Source of the DNA: Candidatus Gallimonas merdae
Lineage (GTDB): Bacteria; Bacillota; Clostridia; Christensenellales; Borkfalkiaceae
Direction of reading: 5' to 3'
Length of the DNA stretch: 64,000 bases
Assembly (NCBI GenBank): GCA_904419525.1
Contig: CAJFRT010000002.1
Span: 223,311-287,310 of the forward strand
Positions 33,267 through 40,709 of the stretch are shown here, one piece after another (the stretch's first letter is position 1; each line of letters starts with the position of its first letter). Under the pieces are notes generated by a model that saw only the letters and a program-made list of their open reading frames with translations, ran no database searches and was not told where the DNA came from. The position numbers were made by a program, and so were the translations under genes.

Positions 33267-33571
33267 TCGGAAAATGCAGTCTTATGTCGTATTTTGTCTT
33301 TTTCTATATTATATCATAAACGGGCGCCCGCGTCCAGTTCTGCGCCGCCGATATACCTGTCTAATTTTGTCTGTTTTGGGGAACATTTGTCGAATTTTGC
33401 GGTATCCCGCAATGCGGTAAAAAACTCCGGACAGAAATTGACCGAATGCCGGAAGAACGGGCGTTTCATGCCGGTCGGAGCGGGATTTTCCGCAAAAACG
33501 ATCCGGAACAGTGCCCGACGGGCCGCATTCAAAACTGACATTTCATCGGAGGAACAGGGAGACATCTCGCT
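33267..33571. other. Gene-free stretch between the XRE gene and DUF3788
   Basis: 305 nt with no supportable gene. It holds a minus-strand promoter-like element (33308-33336) pointing back at the XRE gene and, at its end, the GGAGGAACAGGGAGAC site of the DUF3788 gene. I see no clear terminator for the XRE gene. Confidence 0.5.
33308..33336 (-). promoter_or_regulatory. Possible antisense promoter toward the XRE gene
   Basis: TGGACG (33331-33336), 17-bp spacer, TATAAT (33308-33313) with extended TGA. The surrounding TGATATAATA matches the -10 region at 32749. Confidence 0.4.
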
Positions 33572-33970
33572 ATGGACCACCAAAAAATCAAGGAACTGAT
33601 CGGGCAGCCCCTGTATGAGGTATGGTGCGGCCTGTGCAGCGCGATCGACGCCGCATACAATGCGGAACACCTCCGAAGCGGCGGCGGCAGAGCATGGGAT
33701 CACGAATATAAATTCCGGAAAGGCGGAAAGACGCTTTGCGCCCTGTATGCGCGGGAAAAGCGCATGGGATTCCTGATCATATTCGGGAAAGAAGAACGGG
33801 CGAGGTTTGAAAGCGTCCGGAACGATTTTTCCGAATATATCCGAAGCACATACGACAGTGCAAAAACCTATCACGACGGAAAATGGGTGATGTTCGAGCC
33901 CGTTGACGATTCGTTGTCCGACGAATTTCTGCGCCTGTTGGCCGTCAAGAGGCCCCCGGACAGAAAATAA
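33572..33970 (+). CDS. DUF3788 family protein
   Basis: The 132-residue soluble protein fits DUF3788: AWDHEYKFRKGGKTLCALYAREKRMGFLIIFGKEE in the centre and HDGKWVMFEPVDDSLSDEFLRLL with Lys-Arg-Pro near the end. Members are small stand-alone proteins of unknown function common in Bacillota and Bacteroidota. It has GGAGG and GGGAG elements upstream, and a terminator follows 15 nt after the stop. Confidence 0.8.
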   Translation: MDHQKIKELIGQPLYEVWCGLCSAIDAAYNAEHLRSGGGRAWDHEYKFRKGGKTLCALYAREKRMGFLIIFGKEERARFESVRNDFSEYIRSTYDSAKTYHDGKWVMFEPVDDSLSDEFLRLLAVKRPPDRK

Positions 33971-33985
33971 TACAGCACAGAAAAC

Positions 33986-34033
33986 ACAAAGAGCGAAGAT
34001 TTTTGAAATCTTCGCTCTTTGTATCTGTTTTTT
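33986..34033. terminator. Strong terminator after DUF3788
   Basis: A perfect 17-bp stem (ACAAAGAGCGAAGATTT and complement, 33986-34022) with a 3-nt loop, then CTGTTTTTT on the plus strand and GTGTTTTCTG on the minus strand; probably bidirectional. Confidence 0.8.
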
Positions 34034-34060
34034 CAGCAGCCCGACCGACTCGTTTTCCGG

Positions 34061-34219
34061 TCACGATTTTGCCGCCGCCTGTCCGGCCGCACGCGCCCAT
34101 TCAGCGATTTTTTGCCCGGACTGTCCGACTTCGGAGCCGCGCACGGAGAGCCCGTGCAGGATCTGCGCGCCCGGGCTCAGCTTTTTCAGATTGTGCTCTT
34201 GTTCTTTATCACTCTTCAT
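34061..34219 (-). CDS. Possible 52-residue small protein
   Basis: A minus-strand frame between the permease terminator and the DUF3788 terminator reads MKSDKEQEHNLKKLSPGAQI and ends EWARAAGQAAAKS. It is charged at the N-terminus and forms an amphipathic C-terminal helix. Codon choice resembles the neighbours. Against it: no ribosome binding site, and the start codon follows the terminator of the upstream operon within 4 nt. I do not recognise a family. Confidence 0.35.
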   Translation of the reverse strand: MKSDKEQEHNLKKLSPGAQILHGLSVRGSEVGQSGQKIAEWARAAGQAAAKS

Positions 34220-34222
34220 ACG

Positions 34223-34253
34223 AAAAAGGCATGCCGGCAAACGGCATGCCTTT
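34223..34253 (-). terminator. Terminator of the purine transporter operon
   Basis: AAAGGCATGCCG/CGGCATGCCTTT stem with a 5-nt loop and a TTTTT tail on the minus strand, 19 nt after the last permease gene. Confidence 0.85.
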
Positions 34254-34271
34254 CGTTTTCATGAAAATCGT

Positions 34272-35249
34272 TCAGCGGTCCTCGCGGAAATAGGAGAGCC
34301 CGAGGCTTGCAGGGGGCTGCGTCTCCCGATGTCCGACGATACTCGTCACAATGAGCACGAGAATGGTCACGACGTAGGGAATCAGGTTGAGCAGCGGGAT
34401 CTGCTCGAAGGAGATCCCCGTGATGTACGACGAAAGAATGTAGAGCGCGCCGAACACGATCGAGCCGAGTATCGCGAGCGCAGGTTTCCAGAGCGTGAAA
34501 ATGACGAGCGCAATGGAGAGCCAGCCGATGCCCTGAATGGTCTGATCGACGGTGGACCCGACAATGCCGTTCATGTACCCCATCACGTAGCACAGACCGC
34601 CAAGCCCGGCGATCGCCGCGCCGACGGTGATCGCGGTATATTTATAGCCCGTCACGTTGATGCCCACCGCGTCCGCCGTAGCGGGATTTTCACCGACGGC
34701 CCGCAGGTTCAGCCCGACTTTTGTGTAGCGCAACACGATCGCCGCCGCGATCGCGATCGCTATACCCAGATAGACGAGCGTGCCGTGCGAACAGAAGATC
34801 GTTCCGAACCAGCCCAGATTTTCCGCCCCCGGAATGTGCGCATTGAAGAAGTTCCGGCCCGCAAGGGAGAGTTTTGCACTCACGCCCTCCGTCATGACGA
34901 CGTTGTTGATGAAGAACGACGTGAAGCCGACGCCGAAGATCGTGCAGGCAAGTCCCGTCACGTTCTGGTTGCAGCGGAGCGACACTGTAAGGAACGCATA
35001 GATCGCCCCAAGCGCCCCCGCAAAGATCATGGCGAACAGGATCCCGAGAATGACCGTGAGCGCCCCGTTCGGCGTCTCCGTGCCCATGACGTAGATCTTG
35101 ACGCCGAAACAGCCGCCGGCCGCGCCCATACACATGATGCCGGGAATGCCCAGATTGAGATGCCCCGATTTCTCGGTCAGGATCTCCCCGACACAGCCGA
35201 ACAGGAAGATCACGCCGAATGAGATCGCACTTGCAAGAAAAGCAGCCAT
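34272..35249 (-). CDS. BMP-type nucleoside ABC transporter permease (NupQ-like)
   Basis: The 325-residue membrane protein belongs to the BPD_transp_2 permeases (about eight to nine membrane segments). It has the family segments GHLNLGIPGIMCMGAA near the N-terminus and RAVGENPATADAVGINV in the cytoplasmic loop. It starts directly after the stop of the other permease. With BMP lipoprotein, ATPase and xpt upstream, it probably imports guanosine or other purine nucleosides. Confidence 0.9.
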   Translation of the reverse strand: MAAFLASAISFGVIFLFGCVGEILTEKSGHLNLGIPGIMCMGAAGGCFGVKIYVMGTETPNGALTVILGILFAMIFAGALGAIYAFLTVSLRCNQNVTGLACTIFGVGFTSFFINNVVMTEGVSAKLSLAGRNFFNAHIPGAENLGWFGTIFCSHGTLVYLGIAIAIAAAIVLRYTKVGLNLRAVGENPATADAVGINVTGYKYTAITVGAAIAGLGGLCYVMGYMNGIVGSTVDQTIQGIGWLSIALVIFTLWKPALAILGSIVFGALYILSSYITGISFEQIPLLNLIPYVVTILVLIVTSIVGHRETQPPASLGLSYFREDR

Positions 35250-36563
35250 TCAGTTTTCCTCCTTCTTTGTCCGTTGTTTTCGCCCGCCCGCTTTTTTGTT
35301 TCCGGGCGGAGTTTCCGGCAGGTCGGGCAGTTCCGGAACCGCTTCCGGCGCTTGCTCCGTCTGTCCGTTCCCCTCCGCGGGCAGCGCATCCGGCTCAGGC
35401 GGCAGCGCGGGCGGCTGTGTTCCGCCCTGTTCCGCTCCTGCCCCCATGGAAAACTCCGGCTCCTTGCGGCCATGGCGTTTTCTGAAGTTGAAATGCACCT
35501 TGTAGACGATGAAAAATTCGCAGCCGATGAAGAAGAAGTAGATGAGTCCGACAACGATATCGGAGAGCGCCTCGCTGGTGAATCCGAAATCGGTGCACAC
35601 CTGAGCCATGCCGCGTTCCAGGAAGATGATGAAGAAGGAGATCCCCGACATGATCAGCGGATCGAACTTGCCCATCCAGGCGACCATGATGCCCGTGAAA
35701 CCCATGTTGCCGTCCATGGAGGAACTGACCATGTGGTTGACGGAACCGACCAGCAGAAATCCGACCAGCCCGCACAGGAGCCCCGAAAAGATCAGCGTGC
35801 GGATGACGACCTTTTTGACGTTGATGCCCGCGTAACGCGCCGTGTTTTTGCTGTCGCCGATGAGGGAGATCTCATACCCGTGCTTGGAAAAACGCAGGTA
35901 GCAGTAGATGAGCGCCGTCACGATCACGGCGACGAGAATGACGGGAAGGCTTCTGCCCGCCTGCCCCGGGCCGAACGTGGGAAGGTTGGCGTCCGTGAGC
36001 GGCGGCATGGCGCCCGTGCCCGTCGGATACCAGTGCGCGATGAAGAATTCCACCAGGCAGAGCGCCACGTAATTCATCATCAGCGTAAAGAGCGATTCGT
36101 TGGTGTTGAAGAACGCCTTGAAGATCGCCGGAATGACCGCCCAGACGGCGCCCGCAAGCAGGCTCGCCACGAACATCAGCAGCCATACGGCCGGGTCGGG
36201 CCACTTCCCGCCCAGATAGTACATGCACATGGCGCATGCAAGACAGCCCATGAGCACCTGTCCGTTTCCGCCCAGGTTCCAGAACTTCATCTTGAACGCG
36301 ACGACGAGCGCCAGCGCCACGCACAGCAGAAGCGCGGTGTTCTGAAGCAGCAGCCAGAACCGGCGCTCCGTGCCGAACGCCCCCGAGAACAGGGAGCCGA
36401 AATAATCGAAAAATCCGCGGTCGCGGGGCGACGACGCCGAAATAAAGATCGCACTGACGACGAGCGCAATGACGACTGCGCCGAACCGGATCAGAAGGCT
36501 CTTCCACAGGGGCATTGGCTCGCGCTTGGTGATGTGAATGAGCGGTTCCTTTACGCGTTCCAT
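35250..36563 (-). CDS. BMP-type nucleoside ABC transporter permease (NupP-like)
   Basis: The 437-residue protein has an N-terminal cytoplasmic stretch, about eight to nine membrane segments, and the coupling loop SLIGDSKNTARYAGINVKK. The last 70 residues form an unusual hydrophilic Pro/Glu-rich tail ending in basic KKAGGRKQRTKKEEN. The true ATG at 36563 follows GGGAGGAACAGGA and overlaps the ATPase gene by 13 nt; a 61-codon upstream extension is out of context. Works with the 34272 permease. Confidence 0.9.
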   Translation of the reverse strand: MERVKEPLIHITKREPMPLWKSLLIRFGAVVIALVVSAIFISASSPRDRGFFDYFGSLFSGAFGTERRFWLLLQNTALLLCVALALVVAFKMKFWNLGGNGQVLMGCLACAMCMYYLGGKWPDPAVWLLMFVASLLAGAVWAVIPAIFKAFFNTNESLFTLMMNYVALCLVEFFIAHWYPTGTGAMPPLTDANLPTFGPGQAGRSLPVILVAVIVTALIYCYLRFSKHGYEISLIGDSKNTARYAGINVKKVVIRTLIFSGLLCGLVGFLLVGSVNHMVSSSMDGNMGFTGIMVAWMGKFDPLIMSGISFFIIFLERGMAQVCTDFGFTSEALSDIVVGLIYFFFIGCEFFIVYKVHFNFRKRHGRKEPEFSMGAGAEQGGTQPPALPPEPDALPAEGNGQTEQAPEAVPELPDLPETPPGNKKAGGRKQRTKKEEN

Positions 36564-38242
36564 TCCTGTTCCTCCCGGTTTTCCTCTTCGATCTGCGAAT
36601 CCCTGGCGACGCCCATCTGCTTGCCCTTTTCTTCCTGCAGATCGAGCGCGCCGGCCATCATCAGGCCGAGCTGTTCCTTGGTCGTCTTTTCCGCATGCAC
36701 GACGCCCATCAGTCTGCCGTGGCACAGGACCATGATCTTGTCGCACAGCGCAAGCATGACGTCAAGGTCCTCCCCGATGAACAGCACGCCCGCGCCCGCC
36801 TTTTTCTGACGGTTGAGAATGTCATAGATGAGATAAGAAGAATTGATGTCCAGTCCGCGGACGGGATAGGCCGTAATGAGCACGTTCGGATCGGTCAGGA
36901 TCTCGCGCCCCAGAAGCACTTTCTGCACGTTCCCGCCCGAGAGCCGCCGCACGGGCGTCTCCGTGGAGGGCGTGACGATGTCCAGCTCCTCGATGACGCG
37001 CTGTGCCTCGGCGCGCGCGGTCTTTCTGTCCACAAACGGGTCGAGCCGGTCGATCACGGCGCCGCACTTGTTGAGAATGCGTTTGCACCGCGCCGCGAAC
37101 GGCTTGTCCTCTTCCCGGACGGGAATGGGACGGATCCCGTAGCGGTTGTCACGGTAATTTTTGAGCATCATGTTTTCCGTGACGGACATGGAGGGCGCAA
37201 GCCCCATGCCGAGGCGGTCTTCGGGGATAAAGCTCATGGCGACACCCCTGGAAGCGATCGCCTGCGGAGAAAGCCCCACTATGCTCTCGCCCTCATGATA
37301 AATGCCGCCCGATTCCACCTTTCTGAGCCCCGCGATCGCCTCGCACAGCTCGCGCTGACCGCAGCCGGCGATGCCCGCAACGCCCAGGATCTCGCCGCCG
37401 CGGATGAAGAAACTCAAATCCTCGATGGCACGGCTCCCCTCGTCATTTTTGACGCAAAGGTTGCGGATTTCCAGCAACGGGCGGTCAAATTTGGTGACAG
37501 GGCGCTCGATATTCAGCTCTATCTTCTGCCCCACCATCATTTCGGTGAGCGCCTGCTCCGTCGTCTCGGCCGTGTTGACGCAGCCGATGTATTCGCCCTT
37601 CCGGAGCACCGCCACGCGGTCGGAGATCTCCATGACCTCGTTCAGCTTGTGCGTGATGATGATGATGGACTTTCCGTCCTCCTTCATGGCCCGCATGACG
37701 GAGAAGAGCTTTTCCGTCTCCTGCGGCGTGAGCACGGCCGTCGGCTCGTCAAGAATGAGGATATCCGCCCCGCGGTACAGCACTTTGACGATCTCCACCG
37801 TCTGCTTTTCGGAGACGGACATGTCATAGATCTTTTTTTTGGGATCGATCTCAAAGCCGTATTTTTCGGCGATCGCTTTCACTTCCTGATTGATCCGGCG
37901 CACGCCGTATTTCCCGGCGCCCGACTTGGGACCGAGAACGATATTCTGCGCGGCGGTGAACGTATCGACGAGCTTGAAATGCTGGTGCACCATGCCGATA
38001 TGATGACGGAACGCGTCCTGCGGGGAAGAGATCACGACCTCTTCCCCGTTCACGAAGATCTGTCCTTCGTCCGGATAGTAGATGCCCGATATCATGTTCA
38101 TCAGCGTCGTCTTTCCGCTGCCGTTTTCGCCGAGCAGGGCAAGGATCTCCCCTTTTTCCAGGGAGAAGCCGATGCCCTTGTTCGCCGCGACCGCGCCGAA
38201 ATATTTGCTGATATTCCTGAGTTCCAGAGCGGGTATTGACAC
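36551..38242 (-). CDS. Nucleoside ABC transporter ATP-binding protein, two ATPase domains (NupO-like)
   Basis: The 563-residue protein has two fused ATPase domains, as in sugar and nucleoside importers. Domain 1 has a full Walker A GENGSGKTT and Walker B LILDEPTAVLT; domain 2 has a degenerate Walker A GIAGCGQRE, the normal state in this family, and LSGGNVQKVLLGRE as signature. The start is GTG at 38242 with GAGG seven nt upstream. A gap of about 118 nt with an imperfect hairpin separates it from the lipoprotein gene, which may let the lipoprotein be made in excess. Confidence 0.93.
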   Translation of the reverse strand: MSIPALELRNISKYFGAVAANKGIGFSLEKGEILALLGENGSGKTTLMNMISGIYYPDEGQIFVNGEEVVISSPQDAFRHHIGMVHQHFKLVDTFTAAQNIVLGPKSGAGKYGVRRINQEVKAIAEKYGFEIDPKKKIYDMSVSEKQTVEIVKVLYRGADILILDEPTAVLTPQETEKLFSVMRAMKEDGKSIIIITHKLNEVMEISDRVAVLRKGEYIGCVNTAETTEQALTEMMVGQKIELNIERPVTKFDRPLLEIRNLCVKNDEGSRAIEDLSFFIRGGEILGVAGIAGCGQRELCEAIAGLRKVESGGIYHEGESIVGLSPQAIASRGVAMSFIPEDRLGMGLAPSMSVTENMMLKNYRDNRYGIRPIPVREEDKPFAARCKRILNKCGAVIDRLDPFVDRKTARAEAQRVIEELDIVTPSTETPVRRLSGGNVQKVLLGREILTDPNVLITAYPVRGLDINSSYLIYDILNRQKKAGAGVLFIGEDLDVMLALCDKIMVLCHGRLMGVVHAEKTTKEQLGLMMAGALDLQEEKGKQMGVARDSQIEEENREEQEWNA

Positions 38243-38360
38243 CTCGTTACCTCATAAAAAATGTCCGATAAAGAACAAGCGGCGGAGACAATATCTTCGC
38301 CGTACTTGTTCCTGCAATTGAATGCGCTGCGAGTTTTTTCAGAATTTCGGAAGCGCCCCG

Positions 38361-39602
38361 TCACTCTGCGGACGAGAGCTCCGTGATCCCGTCGATGCGC
38401 ACATCGAAATAGGGTGCGCTGCGGTACTTGGATTCCATGAATACACCGTTCTCGATGACCTGCGTATCCTTTTCATAATTTTTATCCGTGTCAACGTCCG
38501 CCATATACTCCGTCAGGTGCTCGCCGCCGACCGTGAACTTGGAGCAATCGAACACTTTGAGTTCGCCGCTGATGAGTTTTGCCTTCACTTCGTCGATCTT
38601 GGCCTGCGTTCCCTCTGCGGCGGCCGCGCCGACTTCCGTAAGGGCGACGGCGCCGTTTTCAAGCGTGCCCGTCCAGTCCTTGTCGATCTCATCGCCGTTC
38701 ATCACGCAGTCGATCATATACTCGAAATAGGGCACCCAGTTGATCCTGGAGGAAATGATGTAGGTGTCGGGGCATTCCGCTGCCGTGCTGCCGTTGTAGG
38801 AGACATTGGGCACGCCCGCATCTTCGCAGGCGGAAGGCGCACCCATGGAGTCTGCATGCTGGGAAATCAGCGCAGCCCCGTTTCCGATAAGCGTATTGGC
38901 CCCATCTTTCTCCTTCTGCTCGTCAAACCATGAACCCGTATAAGTCACTTCCATCGAGACGCTGATCCCCTCGTCCGCAAGCTCTTCTTCCACCACCGAC
39001 TGTGCGCCGAGGAAGAACGACGTATAGCCCGAAACGACCTCCGCATAGGGATAGGCGCCGACGTAGCCGATCTTGATGTTGCCTTCCGCATCAAAATTCT
39101 TCTCTTGCAACCCATTGTTGTACATCTCGACGAGCTTCATGCCCGCAGCGACGCCCGCAAGATATCTGCCCTCGTAAATGGAGGCAAACGCGTTGTGGTG
39201 ATTGGCGATCCCTGCCGTATGCGCATAGGTGCCCGTCGCATGGCAGAACTGCACTTCGGGGAACTCCTGCGCCGCCTGCATGATGAAGGGCTCATGGCCG
39301 AAGGAATCGGCAAAGACGACGTCGCAGCCCTGGTCTGCAAGGTCGGCCGCCGCATCATAGCAGTCCTGCTCTTCGGGAATGCCCGTGCGGATGACCAGAT
39401 TTTCGTCGGGAATGTTCTTGTTTTTGCACGCCTGACGGATCGCGTCAAGGAAATTCTTATCGTACGTCGAATTGTCGTCGTGCAGTGCGATGAATCCGAC
39501 CTTGATCGAATCCCCGGCTCCGTCGCCGCTGCAGCCCGCAAACGCTCCCAGACCCGCGACCGCTACGGTCGCCGCAAGACCCAATGCCAACAGTTTCTTC
39601 AT
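38361..39602 (-). CDS. BMP-family nucleoside-binding lipoprotein
   Basis: The 413-residue lipoprotein has a signal peptide with lipobox AFAGC (Cys23) and the BMP/PnrA fold: VGFIALHDDNSTYDKNF, DVVFADSFGHEPFIMQAA and IKIGYVGAYPYAEVVSG. It would capture purine nucleosides outside the cell for the ATPase and permeases that follow. A small CCGATAG/CTATCGG hairpin lies just before its AAAGGAG site. It follows xpt by 61 nt. Confidence 0.93.
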   Translation of the reverse strand: MKKLLALGLAATVAVAGLGAFAGCSGDGAGDSIKVGFIALHDDNSTYDKNFLDAIRQACKNKNIPDENLVIRTGIPEEQDCYDAAADLADQGCDVVFADSFGHEPFIMQAAQEFPEVQFCHATGTYAHTAGIANHHNAFASIYEGRYLAGVAAGMKLVEMYNNGLQEKNFDAEGNIKIGYVGAYPYAEVVSGYTSFFLGAQSVVEEELADEGISVSMEVTYTGSWFDEQKEKDGANTLIGNGAALISQHADSMGAPSACEDAGVPNVSYNGSTAAECPDTYIISSRINWVPYFEYMIDCVMNGDEIDKDWTGTLENGAVALTEVGAAAAEGTQAKIDEVKAKLISGELKVFDCSKFTVGGEHLTEYMADVDTDKNYEKDTQVIENGVFMESKYRSAPYFDVRIDGITELSSAE

Positions 39603-39663
39603 AGTATTTCTCCTTTCCCGATAGTCCTATCGGTTTTTTCCGTAAACAAAAATCCGCGCCCCG

Positions 39664-40239
39664 TCATTGTGCGCGGAATACGACGCTCTCGTCCGTCATG
39701 GCGTCCACAATGGCGAGAGAATCTACGCGGACTCCGTTCGCGCGAAGCTCGTCCCCCGCGCCCTGGAAGCCCTTTTCAATTGCAATGGCACACCCCACCA
39801 GCTTTGCGCCCGCATTTTCGATGATCCGCATCAGACCGCGCACGGCATTGCCGTTTGCAAGAAAGTCGTCCACGATGAGGACGCAGTCATCCCTGTGAAG
39901 ATATTCCTTGGCGACCGCGATCTCGTACGTCTCCTGATGGGTATACGAATAGACGGACGCCGTATATACTTCCTTGGGCATATTGGCGCTTCTGTGCTTT
40001 TTGGCAAAGACGGAAGGCACATGCAGAGCGATCCCCGCCGCAACCGCGATGGCGATCCCGGAGGACTCCACCGTCAGCACGCGCGTGATTTTTTCGCCCG
40101 CATACAGGCGCGCGATCTCATTTCCGATCTCCACAATGAAATCGGAATCCATCTGCTGATTGAGGAAACTGCCCACCTTGAGCACATTTCCGGGCAGGAC
40201 CGTTCCCTCCGCCAGGATCTTTTCTTCAAGCGCCTTCAT
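39664..40239 (-). CDS. xpt: Xanthine phosphoribosyltransferase
   Basis: Xpt converts xanthine plus PRPP to XMP in purine salvage. The 191-residue product starts MKALEEKILAEGTVLPGNVLKV, the Xpt signature, and has the PRPP loop CVLIVDDFLANGNA. The GGAGG element lies 16 nt before the ATG, too far for normal initiation, and is part of a folded leader; no alternative start fits. It heads a purine salvage/uptake operon with the BMP transporter. Confidence 0.95.
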   Translation of the reverse strand: MKALEEKILAEGTVLPGNVLKVGSFLNQQMDSDFIVEIGNEIARLYAGEKITRVLTVESSGIAIAVAAGIALHVPSVFAKKHRSANMPKEVYTASVYSYTHQETYEIAVAKEYLHRDDCVLIVDDFLANGNAVRGLMRIIENAGAKLVGCAIAIEKGFQGAGDELRANGVRVDSLAIVDAMTDESVVFRAQ

Positions 40240-40376
40240 TCGTATTTCTGCGAAGCCTCCGTAAGCACTCTTTTTCCCGTTGCTTCCGCAATGGGAAAGC
40301 GGCGCGCCGCTTTCATCGGATTTCCGATCCCGGTTTCAGCCGTACAAGCAATGCCGACCCCGCTTCGGAAATGTAT
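40240..40376 (-). ncRNA. Structured leader of xpt, unclassified candidate cis-regulatory RNA
   Basis: About 137 nt from the predicted start to xpt. Outer helix CGAAGC (40362-40367) pairs with GCTTCG (40251-40256), the latter touching the GGAGG element. Inside are hairpins ATCGGA-AA-TCCGAT, AAAGCGGC-GC-GCCGCTTT and CCCATTGC-GGAA-GCAACGGG. The conserved core of the purine riboswitch is absent. Pairing of the ribosome-binding region with the outer helix suggests control of translation. Confidence 0.45.
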
Positions 40377-40382
40377 AATATC

Positions 40383-40411
40383 ACTATATCACAATCAGAA
40401 AATTAAGTCAA
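40383..40411 (-). promoter_or_regulatory. Sigma-A promoter of xpt operon
   Basis: TTGACT (40406-40411), 17-bp spacer, TATAGT (40383-40388) with extended TGA. Predicted start near 40376. Confidence 0.75.
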
Positions 40412-40489
40412 ATAAATTGCCCGAAGTTGTAACGTTTCTTTTACAATTTTGTCACAGCCGATTTTGAAAGATAAAAGCCCGGTCATACG

Positions 40490-40527
40490 AAAAGCCGGCC
40501 GTCTGCTGAAAAATGCAGACGGCCGGC
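40490..40527 (-). terminator. Terminator after the rlmD region
   Basis: GCCGGCCGTCTGC/GCAGACGGCCGGC, a 13-bp perfect stem with an 8-nt loop and TTTTCG on the minus strand. Confidence 0.8.
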
Positions 40528-40541
40528 CTTGTTTTCAGGTG

Positions 40542-40709
40542 TTACGACTTGGGATAGACGATCGCCGTATAGAGCCAGTAATTGTACAGAACGCTTTCCC
40601 CGTCGCCGCTCCCCGCAAACGGGAGCAGGATCTCCTCTTCCAGCGCGGGAATGGATCCGGTCCTGCCCGCACAGTATGCGGTCAGCACTTCGCGGCAATG
40701 CCGGACGCG
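40542..40709 (-). pseudogene. 55-codon open stretch in frame behind the rlmD stop
   Basis: Directly after the rlmD TGA (40710-40712) the same frame stays open for 55 codons, ending TAA at 40542: HCREVLTAYCAGRTGSIP, ALEEEILLPFAG and ESVLYNYWLYTAIVYPKS are protein-like. A terminator follows at once. There is no ATG; a GTG lies seven codons in, without a ribosome binding site. It may be the surviving end of another gene, a broken fusion, or a readthrough extension. I do not recognise the family. Confidence 0.45.

Noticed and set aside
40240..40411. Purine (guanine/adenine) riboswitch upstream of xpt
   Set aside because: The conserved junction and loop sequences of that class are not present; only generic hairpins are.
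40355..40430. PurBox-like CCGAA elements around the xpt promoter
   Set aside because: CCGAAG occurs on both sides of the promoter, but the full PurBox consensus and its spacing are not met, and I cannot show that a PurR exists.
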